From Acidobacteriota bacterium (lineage in GTDB: Bacteria > Acidobacteriota > Vicinamibacteria > Vicinamibacterales > SCN-69-37), in the NCBI GenBank assembly GCA_947467605.1, contig CANIII010000018.1:1-64000 (forward strand): a stretch of 64,000 nucleotides of DNA, in the 5' to 3' direction. Positions within the stretch are counted from its first letter, which is position 1. Every line of letters starts with the position of its first letter. Made by a program: the position numbers and the translations under genes. Of the stretch, positions 18,413 to 27,900 are shown one piece after another. The notes below the pieces were generated by a model. It searched no databases. It was not told the DNA's origin and worked only from the letters and a program-made list of their open reading frames with translations.

Positions 18413-20467
18413 CTATTCGGGTGCTGCTCGCGGGGAGACTTCGACGAACGCGTCGTAGTAACCGGATCCGCCGCCCCAGTCGGTGGGCTCTTCGGCCGTC
18501 AGCGTGTTCACGGATTGACGACGGCCGCGCGCATCGGTGAGACCGCCGAATGGCATCCAGGCAATGCCGGGCCGCACACGTTCGGAGATTCTGCAGACCG
18601 CACTCACATCACCAAGCGCATTCCACACCCGGACATCGTCACCCTCCGCGAGTCCTCGAGCACCGGCGTCGTCGGCATGCATTTCAACAAAGAGTTCGCC
18701 TTCGCGTCGCTGGTGACGTTCGATGTGGCTGTAACCCGAGTTCATGAAGTGCAGAGTCTTGCCACTGATCAGACGCAGACCGGAGCCTGTCGGCAGATCA
18801 CCGGGTGCGGGCAGGGGATCGAGACCCTGTTCGCGGAGCGCATCCGACCAGAGCTCAGCCTTGCCTGAGCGCGTCGTGAAGCCGCCATCGGCGAACGGGC
18901 GCCAGTCATCGGGGCAACGGAGTCGCGCGAAGCCGTCTTCCCACAGTCGCTCGTACGTGATGCCCTCGAGCCATGGATGCCCGCTCGCCAGAGCCGCGCG
19001 CAGCATCGACTCATCGCTCTCAAAGAGCCACGGCTCCGTGCGCCCGAGCGCACCAGCAAGCCGACGGAAGAGCTCAGTGTTCGACACGGCCTCACCACGC
19101 GGTGCAATGGCGGGTCGATTCATCGCCAGGTAGAGGTGTCCCCACGAAGGGGAGAGATCGAGATGCTCGATCTGGCTCGTGGCCGGCAGCACGTAGTCGG
19201 CGTATCGCGCCGTGTCGGTGACAAAGAGCTCGTGCACGACCGTGAACAGATCTTCGCGCGCGAGGCCTTCGGCCGTGCGGCGCTGGTTGGGCATCGACAC
19301 GAGTGGGTTCGCGCCGTAGACGATCAGCGATTTAATCGGCGGCGCCAGTGTGTGATCACAGAGGTCTTTGCCGAGGTCACGCATGTTCAGCACGCGCACA
19401 TCTGGGCGATGCACATGCGGCATCAGCACCGCGTCCATGTCGAGCACCGCGAAGTGCAGCATGTGCGTGCTCCGCGCGAGCCCGCCGCCACGGTGTTTCC
19501 ATGCGCCTGTCAACACGGGGAGACAGGCGATCGTGCGGAACTGCATCGCGCCGTTGCGATGATGCTCGATACCGATCAGTGGCCGCAGCAACGACGGCGT
19601 CGTCGTCGCATATTCGCGCGCGAAGCATTCGATGTCGGCCGCTGACAAGCCAACGGCTGATGCCACTTGGTCGGGCGCGAACTGTTTCACGCGCTCCACG
19701 AGCGCGTCGTAGCCGACGGCATGCGCGTTGACGTACTCGAGATCGACGAGACCGTCGCGCACCATCACGTGCATCATCGCGAGCGCGAGCGTCGCGTCCT
19801 GACCGGGCGCGATCGGCAGATGCCAGTCGGCGGCGTCGGCGGTGCGCGTGCGAATCGGATCCACCACCACGACCTTCGCGCCGCGGCGTTGCGCCTCGCG
19901 GACATACGGCCAGTAGTGCAGATTCGTGACAATCGTGTTCGTGCCCCACAGCACGATGTAACGACTGTGGATGATCTGCTCGGGGTCGATGCCGGTGCCA
20001 GTGCCGATCGTGGCAGACATCCCGGCAGACGCAACGGCACCGCAGATGTTGCGGTCGAGGCCACTGCAGCCCATCGAGCCGAAAAGGCGCATGTCGAGCG
20101 AGGCCTGCTGCACAAGACCCTGCACACCGGCGGAGCTGTACGGCAGGATCGCCTCCGCGCCATGCTCGCCGATGATGTCCTGCCAGCGTGACGCGATGTC
20201 GGCGAGCGCCTCATCCCAACTCACGCGAACGAATCGCCCCTCACCTTTCGCGCCGATGCGCTTCAACGGATGCAGCACGCGGTCGGGGTGATACACGCGG
20301 TCGAGGTAGTGATTCACCTTCGCGCAGAGGACGCCCTGCGTGAAGGGATGCGAAGCATCCCCCACCAGACCCGTGGCGACGCCCTTGTCAACGCTCACCA
20401 CCCACCCGCAGGTGTCCGGGCAATCGTGACCACAGGCGCCACGCACGGTGTTGGGAAGTGAGGACAT
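18413..20467 (-). CDS. Molybdopterin-dependent oxidoreductase (DMSO-reductase superfamily)
   Basis: 684 residues. The N-terminus has a [4Fe-4S] ligand pattern CGHDCPDTCGW...VLCAK, then the bis-MGD binding body (WDEALADIASRW; IVLWGTNTIVTNLHYWP; VVVVDPIRTRTADAADWHLP). The C-terminal molybdopterin-binding domain includes LRLISGKTLHFMNSGYSH and DDVRVWNALGDV. There is no Tat signal, so the enzyme is probably cytoplasmic. Close relatives are annotated only as molybdopterin family proteins, and the substrate cannot be read from sequence. It is the first gene of an operon with the RegB/RegA-like pair, which suggests that its expression or product is tied to redox sensing. Confidence 0.92.
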   Translation of the reverse strand: MSSLPNTVRGACGHDCPDTCGWVVSVDKGVATGLVGDASHPFTQGVLCAKVNHYLDRVYHPDRVLHPLKRIGAKGEGRFVRVSWDEALADIASRWQDIIGEHGAEAILPYSSAGVQGLVQQASLDMRLFGSMGCSGLDRNICGAVASAGMSATIGTGTGIDPEQIIHSRYIVLWGTNTIVTNLHYWPYVREAQRRGAKVVVVDPIRTRTADAADWHLPIAPGQDATLALAMMHVMVRDGLVDLEYVNAHAVGYDALVERVKQFAPDQVASAVGLSAADIECFAREYATTTPSLLRPLIGIEHHRNGAMQFRTIACLPVLTGAWKHRGGGLARSTHMLHFAVLDMDAVLMPHVHRPDVRVLNMRDLGKDLCDHTLAPPIKSLIVYGANPLVSMPNQRRTAEGLAREDLFTVVHELFVTDTARYADYVLPATSQIEHLDLSPSWGHLYLAMNRPAIAPRGEAVSNTELFRRLAGALGRTEPWLFESDESMLRAALASGHPWLEGITYERLWEDGFARLRCPDDWRPFADGGFTTRSGKAELWSDALREQGLDPLPAPGDLPTGSGLRLISGKTLHFMNSGYSHIERHQRREGELFVEMHADDAGARGLAEGDDVRVWNALGDVSAVCRISERVRPGIAWMPFGGLTDARGRRQSVNTLTAEEPTDWGGGSGYYDAFVEVSPRAAPE

Positions 20468-20471
20468 GCCG

Positions 20472-20501
20472 CTGAAATGCTACTTCAGAGTCTTCTATAC
20501 T
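20472..20501. promoter_or_regulatory. Divergent regulatory region with CTGAA-7-TTCAG inverted repeat and TATACT -10
   Basis: CTGAA (20472-20476) and TTCAG (20484-20488) form an inverted repeat between the oxidoreductase start (20467, minus strand) and the CopD-like start. TATACT (20496-20501) is followed by TTCGGT and GTG at 20508, the 6-nt leaderless spacing. On the other strand TAGCAT lies 9 nt before the oxidoreductase ATG. Confidence 0.5.
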
Positions 20502-20507
20502 TTCGGT

Positions 20508-21317
20508 GTGATGATGTTCGCGCGCTGGGCGCTCTCGATCAGCGCGCTGGGAGTCATCGGCGCGTTCGGCGCGACGTTGCTCAGCGATCCGGCTGATCCC
20601 GGTGTCATCCGCATCATCCATGTCGGGCGCCGCGCCTCATTCGGCCTGATCCTCGCCTGCATCCTCATCATCGCGGCACAACTCAACAACTGGTTCGGTA
20701 CGGCGGGCTTCACGGACGCCGCCAATGTGTGGACGATGCTGTCGATCACGCTGTGGGGACTGCATTGGACGTGGCTCGCGGCGGTCGCGCTGGCGACGGC
20801 GATCGTCTTCACCATCGCCGGCCATCGTCCGCGCATCTGGATCTATGCAAGCGGCGCCGCTGCCGTCGGGGTCGCGCTGACCGCTCCGCTGATTGGCCAT
20901 GGCGGCACGCACGACGCGCTGATTGCGGCCCTGCATCGCGCACACCTTCTCGGTGCCGGCCTCTGGATGGGATCACTGATGGTGGCCCTCATGGCCGGCG
21001 TCGGCGACACGCCACGACTGCTGCTCTCGCTGCGCCGATTTGCGCCCATTGCCATGACGGGCGCGCTGCTCATCGTCGCATCGGGCCTGACCCTCGCGTG
21101 GCAGCACCTCACGCCCATCTCAACGCTCTGGTCCAGCGAATACGGTCAGGTGCTGCTCGCCAAACTCGCGGGCGTGCTCATCGTCGCGTCGCTGGGCTTT
21201 GTGAATTGGCGCAGGCCTCGGCTCAGGGTGGTGATCGCCGAGGTGACGGTCGCGATCGTCGTCGTGCTCGCACTGACGGCGCTGTTGTCTGAAGTGCAAA
21301 TGCCCGGAGGGCATTGA
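20508..21317 (+). CDS. CopD-like copper-resistance membrane protein
   Basis: 269 residues from GTG 20508, which is 6 nt after TATACT and followed by two ATGs (20511, 20514) that are also possible starts. About eight membrane helices. The C-terminal half has the CopD signature HLLGAGLWMGSLMV, then MTGALLIVASGLTLAWQHL and GQVLLAKLAGVLIVASLGF, with His residues near the membrane face (HRAHLLG; IGHGGTH). CopD moves copper across the inner membrane, usually with CopC, and a CopC-like gene lies at 14982. It is divergent from the molybdopterin oxidoreductase, from which it is separated by only 40 nt. Confidence 0.88.
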   Translation: MMMFARWALSISALGVIGAFGATLLSDPADPGVIRIIHVGRRASFGLILACILIIAAQLNNWFGTAGFTDAANVWTMLSITLWGLHWTWLAAVALATAIVFTIAGHRPRIWIYASGAAAVGVALTAPLIGHGGTHDALIAALHRAHLLGAGLWMGSLMVALMAGVGDTPRLLLSLRRFAPIAMTGALLIVASGLTLAWQHLTPISTLWSSEYGQVLLAKLAGVLIVASLGFVNWRRPRLRVVIAEVTVAIVVVLALTALLSEVQMPGGH

Positions 21318-21390
21318 GTCGATCGTTGTTGATGGCGTGTTACACGACTGTCACACGGTTGCCTCTCGAATATTGATAGGCTTTTTCCCT

Positions 21391-22254
21391 GTGTCGGACG
21401 CTACCTATCGCCAGATCTACGACGAAGTCCTCGACTCCTTCGATGAAGAACTCGAAATGGAGGTGGACGACGGCGCTTCGTCATTTGCCAGGGCCACGTA
21501 CTTCAAGGAGCTGTTTCACCTGCAAGCCGAGCTCGTGAAGTTGCAAGACTGGGTCGTGCACAAGCAGTTGAAGGTCGTCGTCATCTTCGAAGGCCGCGAT
21601 GCCGCTGGCAAGGGCGGCGTCATCAAACGGATCACGCAGCGGATGAACCCGCGCGTGTGCCGCGTCGCAGCGCTGCCGGCACCGAATGAACGGGAGCGCA
21701 CGCAGTGGTACTTCCAGCGCTACGCCAGCCACCTGCCAGCCGCAGGCGAGATCGTGCTGTTCGATCGCAGCTGGTACAACCGCGCGGGTGTTGAACGCGT
21801 GATGGGCTTCTGCAGCGACGATGAGCTCGAGGAATTCTTCCGGTCGGTACCCGAGTTCGAAAAAATGCTGGTCCGTTCGGGCATCGTCCTCGTCAAGTAC
21901 TGGTTCTCGATCAGCGACGACGAGCAGTACCACCGGTTTCAGGTGCGGATCCACGATCAGCTCAAGCAATGGAAGCTGAGCCCGATGGATCTCGAATCAC
22001 GACGTCGGTGGGAGCAGTACACGAAGGCGAAAGAGGCAATGCTGGAGCGGACCCACATCCCCGATGCCCCGTGGTGGATTGTGGACGCGAACGACAAGAA
22101 GCGGGCGCGGCTCAACTGCATCCATCATCTGCTGCAGCAGATTCCGTACGAAGAGATCAAGCACAAGTCGGTGAAACTGCCGGCGCGAGAGCACAACCCG
22201 GAGTACTCGCGCACGCCAGTGCCGGAAGCGATGTACGTGCCTGAGATCTACTAG
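21391..22254 (+). CDS. ppk2: Polyphosphate kinase 2 (PPK2)
   Basis: 287 residues from GTG 21391 (SDATYRQIYDEV). The PPK2 signature is complete: Walker A VVIFEGRDAAGKGGVIKRI, the lid-type segment with PNERERTQWYFQRY, and Walker B IVLFDRSWYNRAGVERVMGF, then KYWFSISDDEQ and WWIVDANDKKRARLNCIHHLL. PPK2 transfers phosphate between polyphosphate and nucleotides in the cytoplasm; the class (NDP- or NMP-preferring) cannot be set from here. TGA-TAGGCT, an extended -10-like site, ends 8 nt before the GTG and there is no Shine-Dalgarno. It lies convergent to a phosphate-scavenging operon, a context consistent with phosphate storage. Confidence 0.95.
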   Translation: MSDATYRQIYDEVLDSFDEELEMEVDDGASSFARATYFKELFHLQAELVKLQDWVVHKQLKVVVIFEGRDAAGKGGVIKRITQRMNPRVCRVAALPAPNERERTQWYFQRYASHLPAAGEIVLFDRSWYNRAGVERVMGFCSDDELEEFFRSVPEFEKMLVRSGIVLVKYWFSISDDEQYHRFQVRIHDQLKQWKLSPMDLESRRRWEQYTKAKEAMLERTHIPDAPWWIVDANDKKRARLNCIHHLLQQIPYEEIKHKSVKLPAREHNPEYSRTPVPEAMYVPEIY

Positions 22255-22271
22255 GCGACCTCAGGTCCGCG

Positions 22272-23948
22272 CTATTTGATCAGGGCTTCGCCGAGCACAC
22301 GGCCGTCCGCTCGCGGGAGCGTGATGCCCACCAGATGCGCGAGCGTCGGCGCGATATCCGCAGGCGTCGCGCTCTCGTCGTAGCGGCCAGCCCGGATACC
22401 AAACCCTGAGAGCACAACGGGCACGCGCTGGTCGTAGGCGTAGGCAGTGCCATGGCCGGTGCCGCCGCTGCCAGGCACCCAGTACGGCTTGGTGACGATG
22501 AGGAGATCGCCGCTGCGGTCAGCGCTGTAACTCTGCGCGATGCTCCTGAGATCTGGCGCGCTGCCGGGCCCGGCGCTCTGGGCCTCGCTGGCCCAGTACG
22601 CCTTGGCGATGCCGGCCACGCGTTCAACGGCATCCGTGACGGCACGCCGCGCGCTCGGCGTGGCCTGCAGTTTGGCGAGCGTGTCGGCGGTGAAGTAGAC
22701 GTCCGACGAATTGTTGCCGGCCTCGGTGCTGCCGGTCATGAATACGGGGCCGGATCCGATCGTGCCTTTGAGCGCGGCTTCGATGGCTGACTGAACGTCG
22801 GCCACCACCACGCGGCCCGCGTCGATACCAAACGGCGTCTGCTGTTCTGGAATGGGCGCCACGCCGTGATCGCCGGTGAGCGCCACGACGTAGCGGCCAC
22901 GGCCCACAGAAGCATCGAGCGCATCGAGGAGCGTGCCGATCGTCACGTCGAGGCGCGCGAGCGTGTCTTGCACTTCCTGGCTGCGCGGACCAAATCGGTG
23001 GCCTACGTAGTCGGTCGCTGAAAACGAAATCGCGAGCATGTCGGTACCGGCGCCGCGGCCGAGATCCTTGCCGAGTGCGATCGCCATCTGCCCGAGGTAC
23101 TCATCGGAGAACGGTGTGCGGCGCCAGTTGTCGACGAAGATACGATCGGGTCCAGCGGGACGCGACAACGAGTGTGGGAACTTTGTTGTCCATCCATCCG
23201 GCGCCTGCTCGGCCGCGCCATCGTCGCTAAACGCGTAGGTCGCGGCGGGACGCAGCAGATTCCAGATCCGGTCGTAGTCGCGTTCGATCGAATGTGCGCG
23301 AACGAAGGCGTCGGCCTTGGTGAGCACGCTGCCGCCGTAGGAGGTGGAGGTGGCCCAGGTGCCGGCGTCTTCAAGCCACGCGACGGTATCGCCGCCGTGG
23401 CCGGCCATGGCAATGGCCGCGCGCGCTTTGAGCGACAGTGACACGACGTGTGCCCCGGTCGCAGATTGGTTTCGCAGTTCATCGGCGAGTGTGGGCAGTC
23501 GCAGGAGGCCGGGGCCGTGCGATTCGTACGCGTCACCGCCGCCAATGGCGACCGGTTTCGCCAGATCGGTCGTGCAGACAATCGACCGCTGCGTGGCCCG
23601 GTCGTACCAACCGTTGGCCACGATGCCATGGGATCTCGGGAGTGCGCCCGTCGCCACCGTGGCGTGACCCGGGCAGGTTTCCGTCGACGCGTAGGGATAC
23701 GCCGCCTGGCGGAAGTACGCGCCCGAGTCGATCAGTCGGCGCAAGCCGCGCGTCCACTCGCCGCCGTACTGATTGATGTATTCCGCGCGGAACTGATCCA
23801 CGACGAGCAGCACCACCAATGCCGGGGTTCGACGAGCCGGTGCCGCGGCGGGCGGCGCGGCCGGCGCCTGCGCCGTGATCGACACCATGTTCATCAGCGA
23901 GGCCGCGCACAGGGACACAACAAGCAGGGCGAGATTGAGGCGCTTCAC
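22272..23948 (-). CDS. Alkaline phosphatase-superfamily (PafA/phosphodiesterase-type) exported enzyme
   Basis: 558 residues from GTG 23948, with AAGAGG at Shine-Dalgarno distance. A signal peptide (LALLVVSLCAASLMNMVSITAQA) precedes the catalytic domain. The metal and nucleophile motifs are VVLLVVDQFRAEYINQYG, then YASTETCPGHATVATGALP with the nucleophilic Thr, SFSATDYVGHRFGP and ALTGDHGVAPIPEQ. The use of Thr as nucleophile resembles PafA-type Ca/Zn phosphatases. It hydrolyses phosphate mono- or diesters in the periplasm. It is the third gene of an operon after a TonB receptor and a glycerophosphodiesterase, so it would release phosphate from the glycerol phosphate that enzyme yields. Confidence 0.93.
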   Translation of the reverse strand: MKRLNLALLVVSLCAASLMNMVSITAQAPAAPPAAAPARRTPALVVLLVVDQFRAEYINQYGGEWTRGLRRLIDSGAYFRQAAYPYASTETCPGHATVATGALPRSHGIVANGWYDRATQRSIVCTTDLAKPVAIGGGDAYESHGPGLLRLPTLADELRNQSATGAHVVSLSLKARAAIAMAGHGGDTVAWLEDAGTWATSTSYGGSVLTKADAFVRAHSIERDYDRIWNLLRPAATYAFSDDGAAEQAPDGWTTKFPHSLSRPAGPDRIFVDNWRRTPFSDEYLGQMAIALGKDLGRGAGTDMLAISFSATDYVGHRFGPRSQEVQDTLARLDVTIGTLLDALDASVGRGRYVVALTGDHGVAPIPEQQTPFGIDAGRVVVADVQSAIEAALKGTIGSGPVFMTGSTEAGNNSSDVYFTADTLAKLQATPSARRAVTDAVERVAGIAKAYWASEAQSAGPGSAPDLRSIAQSYSADRSGDLLIVTKPYWVPGSGGTGHGTAYAYDQRVPVVLSGFGIRAGRYDESATPADIAPTLAHLVGITLPRADGRVLGEALIK

Positions 23949-23951
23949 GAT

Positions 23952-24932
23952 TTACCTCTTGGCGACGCGACCGAGTGCGCGCGCGGCGATGTCTGGGAAA
24001 TCGGTGAACATGCCGTCCACGCCAAGGTCTGCAAATTGCTTCGCCTCTTTGGCCATGTCGCCGCCGTAGCTCGCCGGCAGAAACTGCGCTTCCTTGCGCA
24101 GGGTCCAGACGTGCACAAACAGATGTGCGGCATGCGCGTCGGCCACGAGCGTCGTGGGCGGCAGAGCCATGCCCTCGCCGTTCACGGGAATCACGAGGCG
24201 CTTTTCGGCGCCAATGCCGTCAGCGAACGCGCGCAGCTCGGCGAGCTTCGCTGGCGTCACGAGGGCAGCGCTGCTCACAAGCATGACCAGCGGCGCGTCG
24301 GTCAGCGGACGCATGCGCTGGAGGCTCGACGCCTCAAAGGATTGAATAAAGACGGGCGACGTCTTCTTGGTGAGCCCACGCTGCTTCAACGCCGCGAGCA
24401 TCGGTTCTTCGATCGGCAGCTTGAGGCTGCGGAAGTAGGTTGGGTGCTTGGTCTCGGGATAGACGCCGATGGTGCGGCCGGTCTCTCGAGACTTTCGCGC
24501 GGCCAGATCGAGCACCTCGTCGAAGGTCGGGATCAGGAACTGTCCGTCGTAGGTGTGCGCGCGGAATGCGAGACGCTCTTTGGCGCGGAGCGTCTTGATC
24601 TCCGCCAATGTGAAATCTTCCGTGAACCAGCCGGTCACAGACATGCCATCGATCGTCTTGGTGGCTTTTCGTGACGCGAACTTGTCAGCCACATCGGTCG
24701 TGGCCCCGATTTCGTTTTCGTGGCGCGCAATCAACGCGCCGTCTTTCGTGCTGACCAGATCCGGCTCGATCACGTCGGCACCCATGTCGATGGCGAGCGT
24801 GTACGCCTCGATGGTGTGTTCGGGTCGGTGGCCGCTGGCGCCTCGGTGCGCGATGATCAGCGTCGTGGGCGCGGCGTGAAACACGACGCTGGCGAGCATG
24901 AGGCTCGCCAGCGTCTTGCCGATCGTTACCAT
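23952..24932 (-). CDS. Glycerophosphodiester phosphodiesterase (GDPD/GlpQ-like), exported
   Basis: 326 residues. An N-terminal hydrophobic segment (TLASLMLASVVFHAA) suggests export. The GDPD catalytic residues are present: LIIAHRGASGHRPEHT (His-Arg), DVIEPDLVSTKDGALIARHE (Glu-x-Asp and second His) and GVYPETKHPTYF. The enzyme cleaves glycerophosphodiesters, from deacylated phospholipids, to glycerol phosphate and an alcohol. Its start overlaps the stop of the TonB receptor by 7 nt and its stop is 3 nt from the phosphatase start, so the three genes are one operon. Confidence 0.94.
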   Translation of the reverse strand: MVTIGKTLASLMLASVVFHAAPTTLIIAHRGASGHRPEHTIEAYTLAIDMGADVIEPDLVSTKDGALIARHENEIGATTDVADKFASRKATKTIDGMSVTGWFTEDFTLAEIKTLRAKERLAFRAHTYDGQFLIPTFDEVLDLAARKSRETGRTIGVYPETKHPTYFRSLKLPIEEPMLAALKQRGLTKKTSPVFIQSFEASSLQRMRPLTDAPLVMLVSSAALVTPAKLAELRAFADGIGAEKRLVIPVNGEGMALPPTTLVADAHAAHLFVHVWTLRKEAQFLPASYGGDMAKEAKQFADLGVDGMFTDFPDIAARALGRVAKR

Positions 24933-27900
24933 ACGAATTTCGCTCCGAGCTGGAGCTGGCGTGCTTCGTACGTCGATGTGATGGTGCCGAACGCCGCGCT
25001 GCTGCGGTTGCCGTTCGGCGGACCGTAGTTCACGCGGTTGAAGAGGTTGAACGCTTCCAGCCGGAGTTCCAGTCGCGAATGACGCGGCAGGGTGACCTGC
25101 TTGATGAGCGCGGCGTCGAACTGGCGGAAGTTGGGTCCGCGCACAGAGTTGCGCTTCGCGTCACCGAACGGCTGGCTTGGGCTGGTCGGCACCGACACGC
25201 AGGCCGCGTTGAACCACACGAGATTGGCTTTCGACGCCGCATCCGCGTACGGATCGCACGTCACGTTCGGACGATAGTTGTTCGCACCAGAGAAGTCGTT
25301 GGTGATCGACGACACCTGGAACGTCGAGCCGGGGCTGTAGGTGAACGTCACGGCTTCACCCGGCGTCATCGTGTTCACACCCGACAGCTGCCAGCCGCCG
25401 AACAGCAGATCCAGCGGCATCGACCAGTCATTGCCCCAGCGACGACCTTTGCCGAACGGCAGCGACCACACGAAACTCGTGGTGCTGTTGTACGGCTGGT
25501 GATAACCCGACAGACCGAAGTCCGCATCGAGGTTGTTGACGTCCTGCGGCCCGGGGAAATTGCCGTTCTGGTTGTCGAGCGCAAGCGCGGCGTTGTCTTT
25601 CGATTCAGACAGTGTCAGCGAACTGAGCAGCGTGAGGTCGCGCGAGCGCCACTCGGCCTTCATCTGCAGCGCCTTGTATTGCGACCGGCCGCCGTTGAAG
25701 ACGTAGGTGATGTCGCCGAAGCCCGCGATCGGGCGCCGCGACGCGAGCGAGAGTGAGCCAGCCGCGTTGTTCACGGCCGCCTGGTTGAGGTTACCCACCA
25801 TCAGGAGGTCGCTCGCCTTGTTGCCCACATAGGCCACATCAATCAGCAAGTTCGCGCCGAGCTTCTGCTGCACGGACGCGTACCAGCTCTGCACCATGCT
25901 GGAGTGATAGTCCTTGGGGATGTAGCTGATGAGCGCGGTGGCCGTGTTGAAGGACGCGGGATCAGTGAGTCCGATCGGATAACCGGATTCGGTCGTGCGG
26001 AAGCTCGCCGAAGTGGGATCGGACTGCGCGACGGATGCGCGCACGACTTGCGGGCCGTTGATCGCCAGCAGGTTGGCCGAACCGATGCGGTTCGAGTGCA
26101 CGTAGCCAATGCCCCAGCCACCGCGCACCACCGTCTGCGGCGTCGCGCTGTAGGCGAAGCCCACGCGGGGCGCGAAGTTGTTGCGATCGGGATTGACCAG
26201 CGCCCGGTCATACATGGACCCGCTCGACGCCGTGATCATCTTGTTGGTCGCCGGATCGTAGTTGGTCAGGCGGTTGTTCTTCTCGAACAACGGCGTCGCG
26301 TACTCGTAGCGCAGACCCGCGTTCACCGTCAGCTGATCGTTCACGCGGATGTCGTCCTGCAGGTAGGCGAAGTGCATGTCCTGCCGCACATTGGCGACAA
26401 AGAGTGTGCTGAGCGCGTAGTTGGAACGCAGGCCAAACATGAAGTCCGAGAGGTTGTAGAGGTTGTTCGACGCCGCTCCGGTCGGCCGGCTGAACTGACC
26501 CGAGTAGGTGTCGAGGCCGAAGAGCGGATTGACGTCCTGCACTTCGACGTTGATGTACTGGTATTCGTATCCGGCTTTGAACGACTGCCGACCCATCAGC
26601 CACGTGTAGTTGACCTTGGGGTTGTAGACGGTCGGGTACTGCCACTGCGGATTGGTCGCCTGACGGCCGAGTGCCGTGATGCCTGTGATCGTCTGCGACG
26701 GCAAGCCACCGGCAATGCGGGGATCGGTCGGCAGACCCGAAAGACCGAAGTCGTCAGTGGAACCGAGCGCCGGCGGGTTCTTGCCGCCCTCGGTGCTCGA
26801 CCAGCCGAAGCGCACTTCGAGCAACGACGTGGCCGTGGGCGTGTACGTGGCGCCCGTGACCAGCTGCTTGTTGCGCGCGTAGATGTTGCCGTTGCCGCCG
26901 CCGCCGGATGGCAGTGGCACGGGCGCCTGATCGACCGTGTCGAGGTTGCGGAAACCGTAGCGGCCGAACAGCGACAGCGACGAGTTGACCTTGAGGTCCA
27001 GCTTGCCGCCGGCCTTGTTCGACTCGTTCGTGAACTCCTGGAGGATCTGGTAGTTGTTGGCGGCACCCGCAATGTTCGGATCGGGCAAGCCACTCAGCAC
27101 CTTGCGCGCGAACGCAGTCATCGCGATCGGCGTGCCCGCCGGATACACGACGCCTGTCCGTGGGTTGCGTACGTCCACAGTGAGTACGCCGTTCTTCTGG
27201 GCTGCGGTTGGAATCGTGGCGAACGACGGGAGCTTGCGGTTCTGGCGGAATGCTTCGTAGTCAGCAAAGAAGAACGCTTTGTTCTTCGCAATCGGTCCAC
27301 CGAGTACCGCACCGAACTGATTGCGGCGTAGCGGCGGCTTCGAGCCGTCCACCGGCTTGAAGTAGGTCTCGGCATTCAGCTTCGTGTCGCGGAAGAACTC
27401 CCAACCAGAGCCGTGCAGTTGATTCGTGCCACTGCGGTAGGCAACGTTTACCGTTGCACCGGCCGCGCGACCAAACTCCGCGCTCTGGTTGTTGGTCACG
27501 ACGCGGAACTCGTCGACGGCATCTGGCGACGGCTGCATGACCTGATTCGAGAAGCCTTGATTGCTGGTGCCATAGGCGTTGTTGTCGACGCCGTCGATCA
27601 TGAAGTTGTTGAACACACTGCGGAGGCCATTCACGTTGAAGGCGCCTTCGCGCGGCGTGCCGTTGGTGATCTTGTTGAGCGACGACTGGCGCACGCCAGG
27701 CGTGAGCAGGGCCAACTGCGAGTACTCGCGGCCGTTGAGCGCCAGTTGGCGCATCTGATCACCAGTGATGACTTGGCTGCGCTGGCTCGAGTCCGTGTCG
27801 AGCATGGCCGAGCCGGCTTTGACTTCGACACGTTCAGTGACCGCGCCAACGGCCATCGTGACGTCAATGCGCTGACGCGCTCCGACCTGCACCGTGATGT

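Noticed and set aside
25904-27331. 475-codon plus-strand frame
   Set aside because: Antisense to the second TonB receptor; no recognisable domain.
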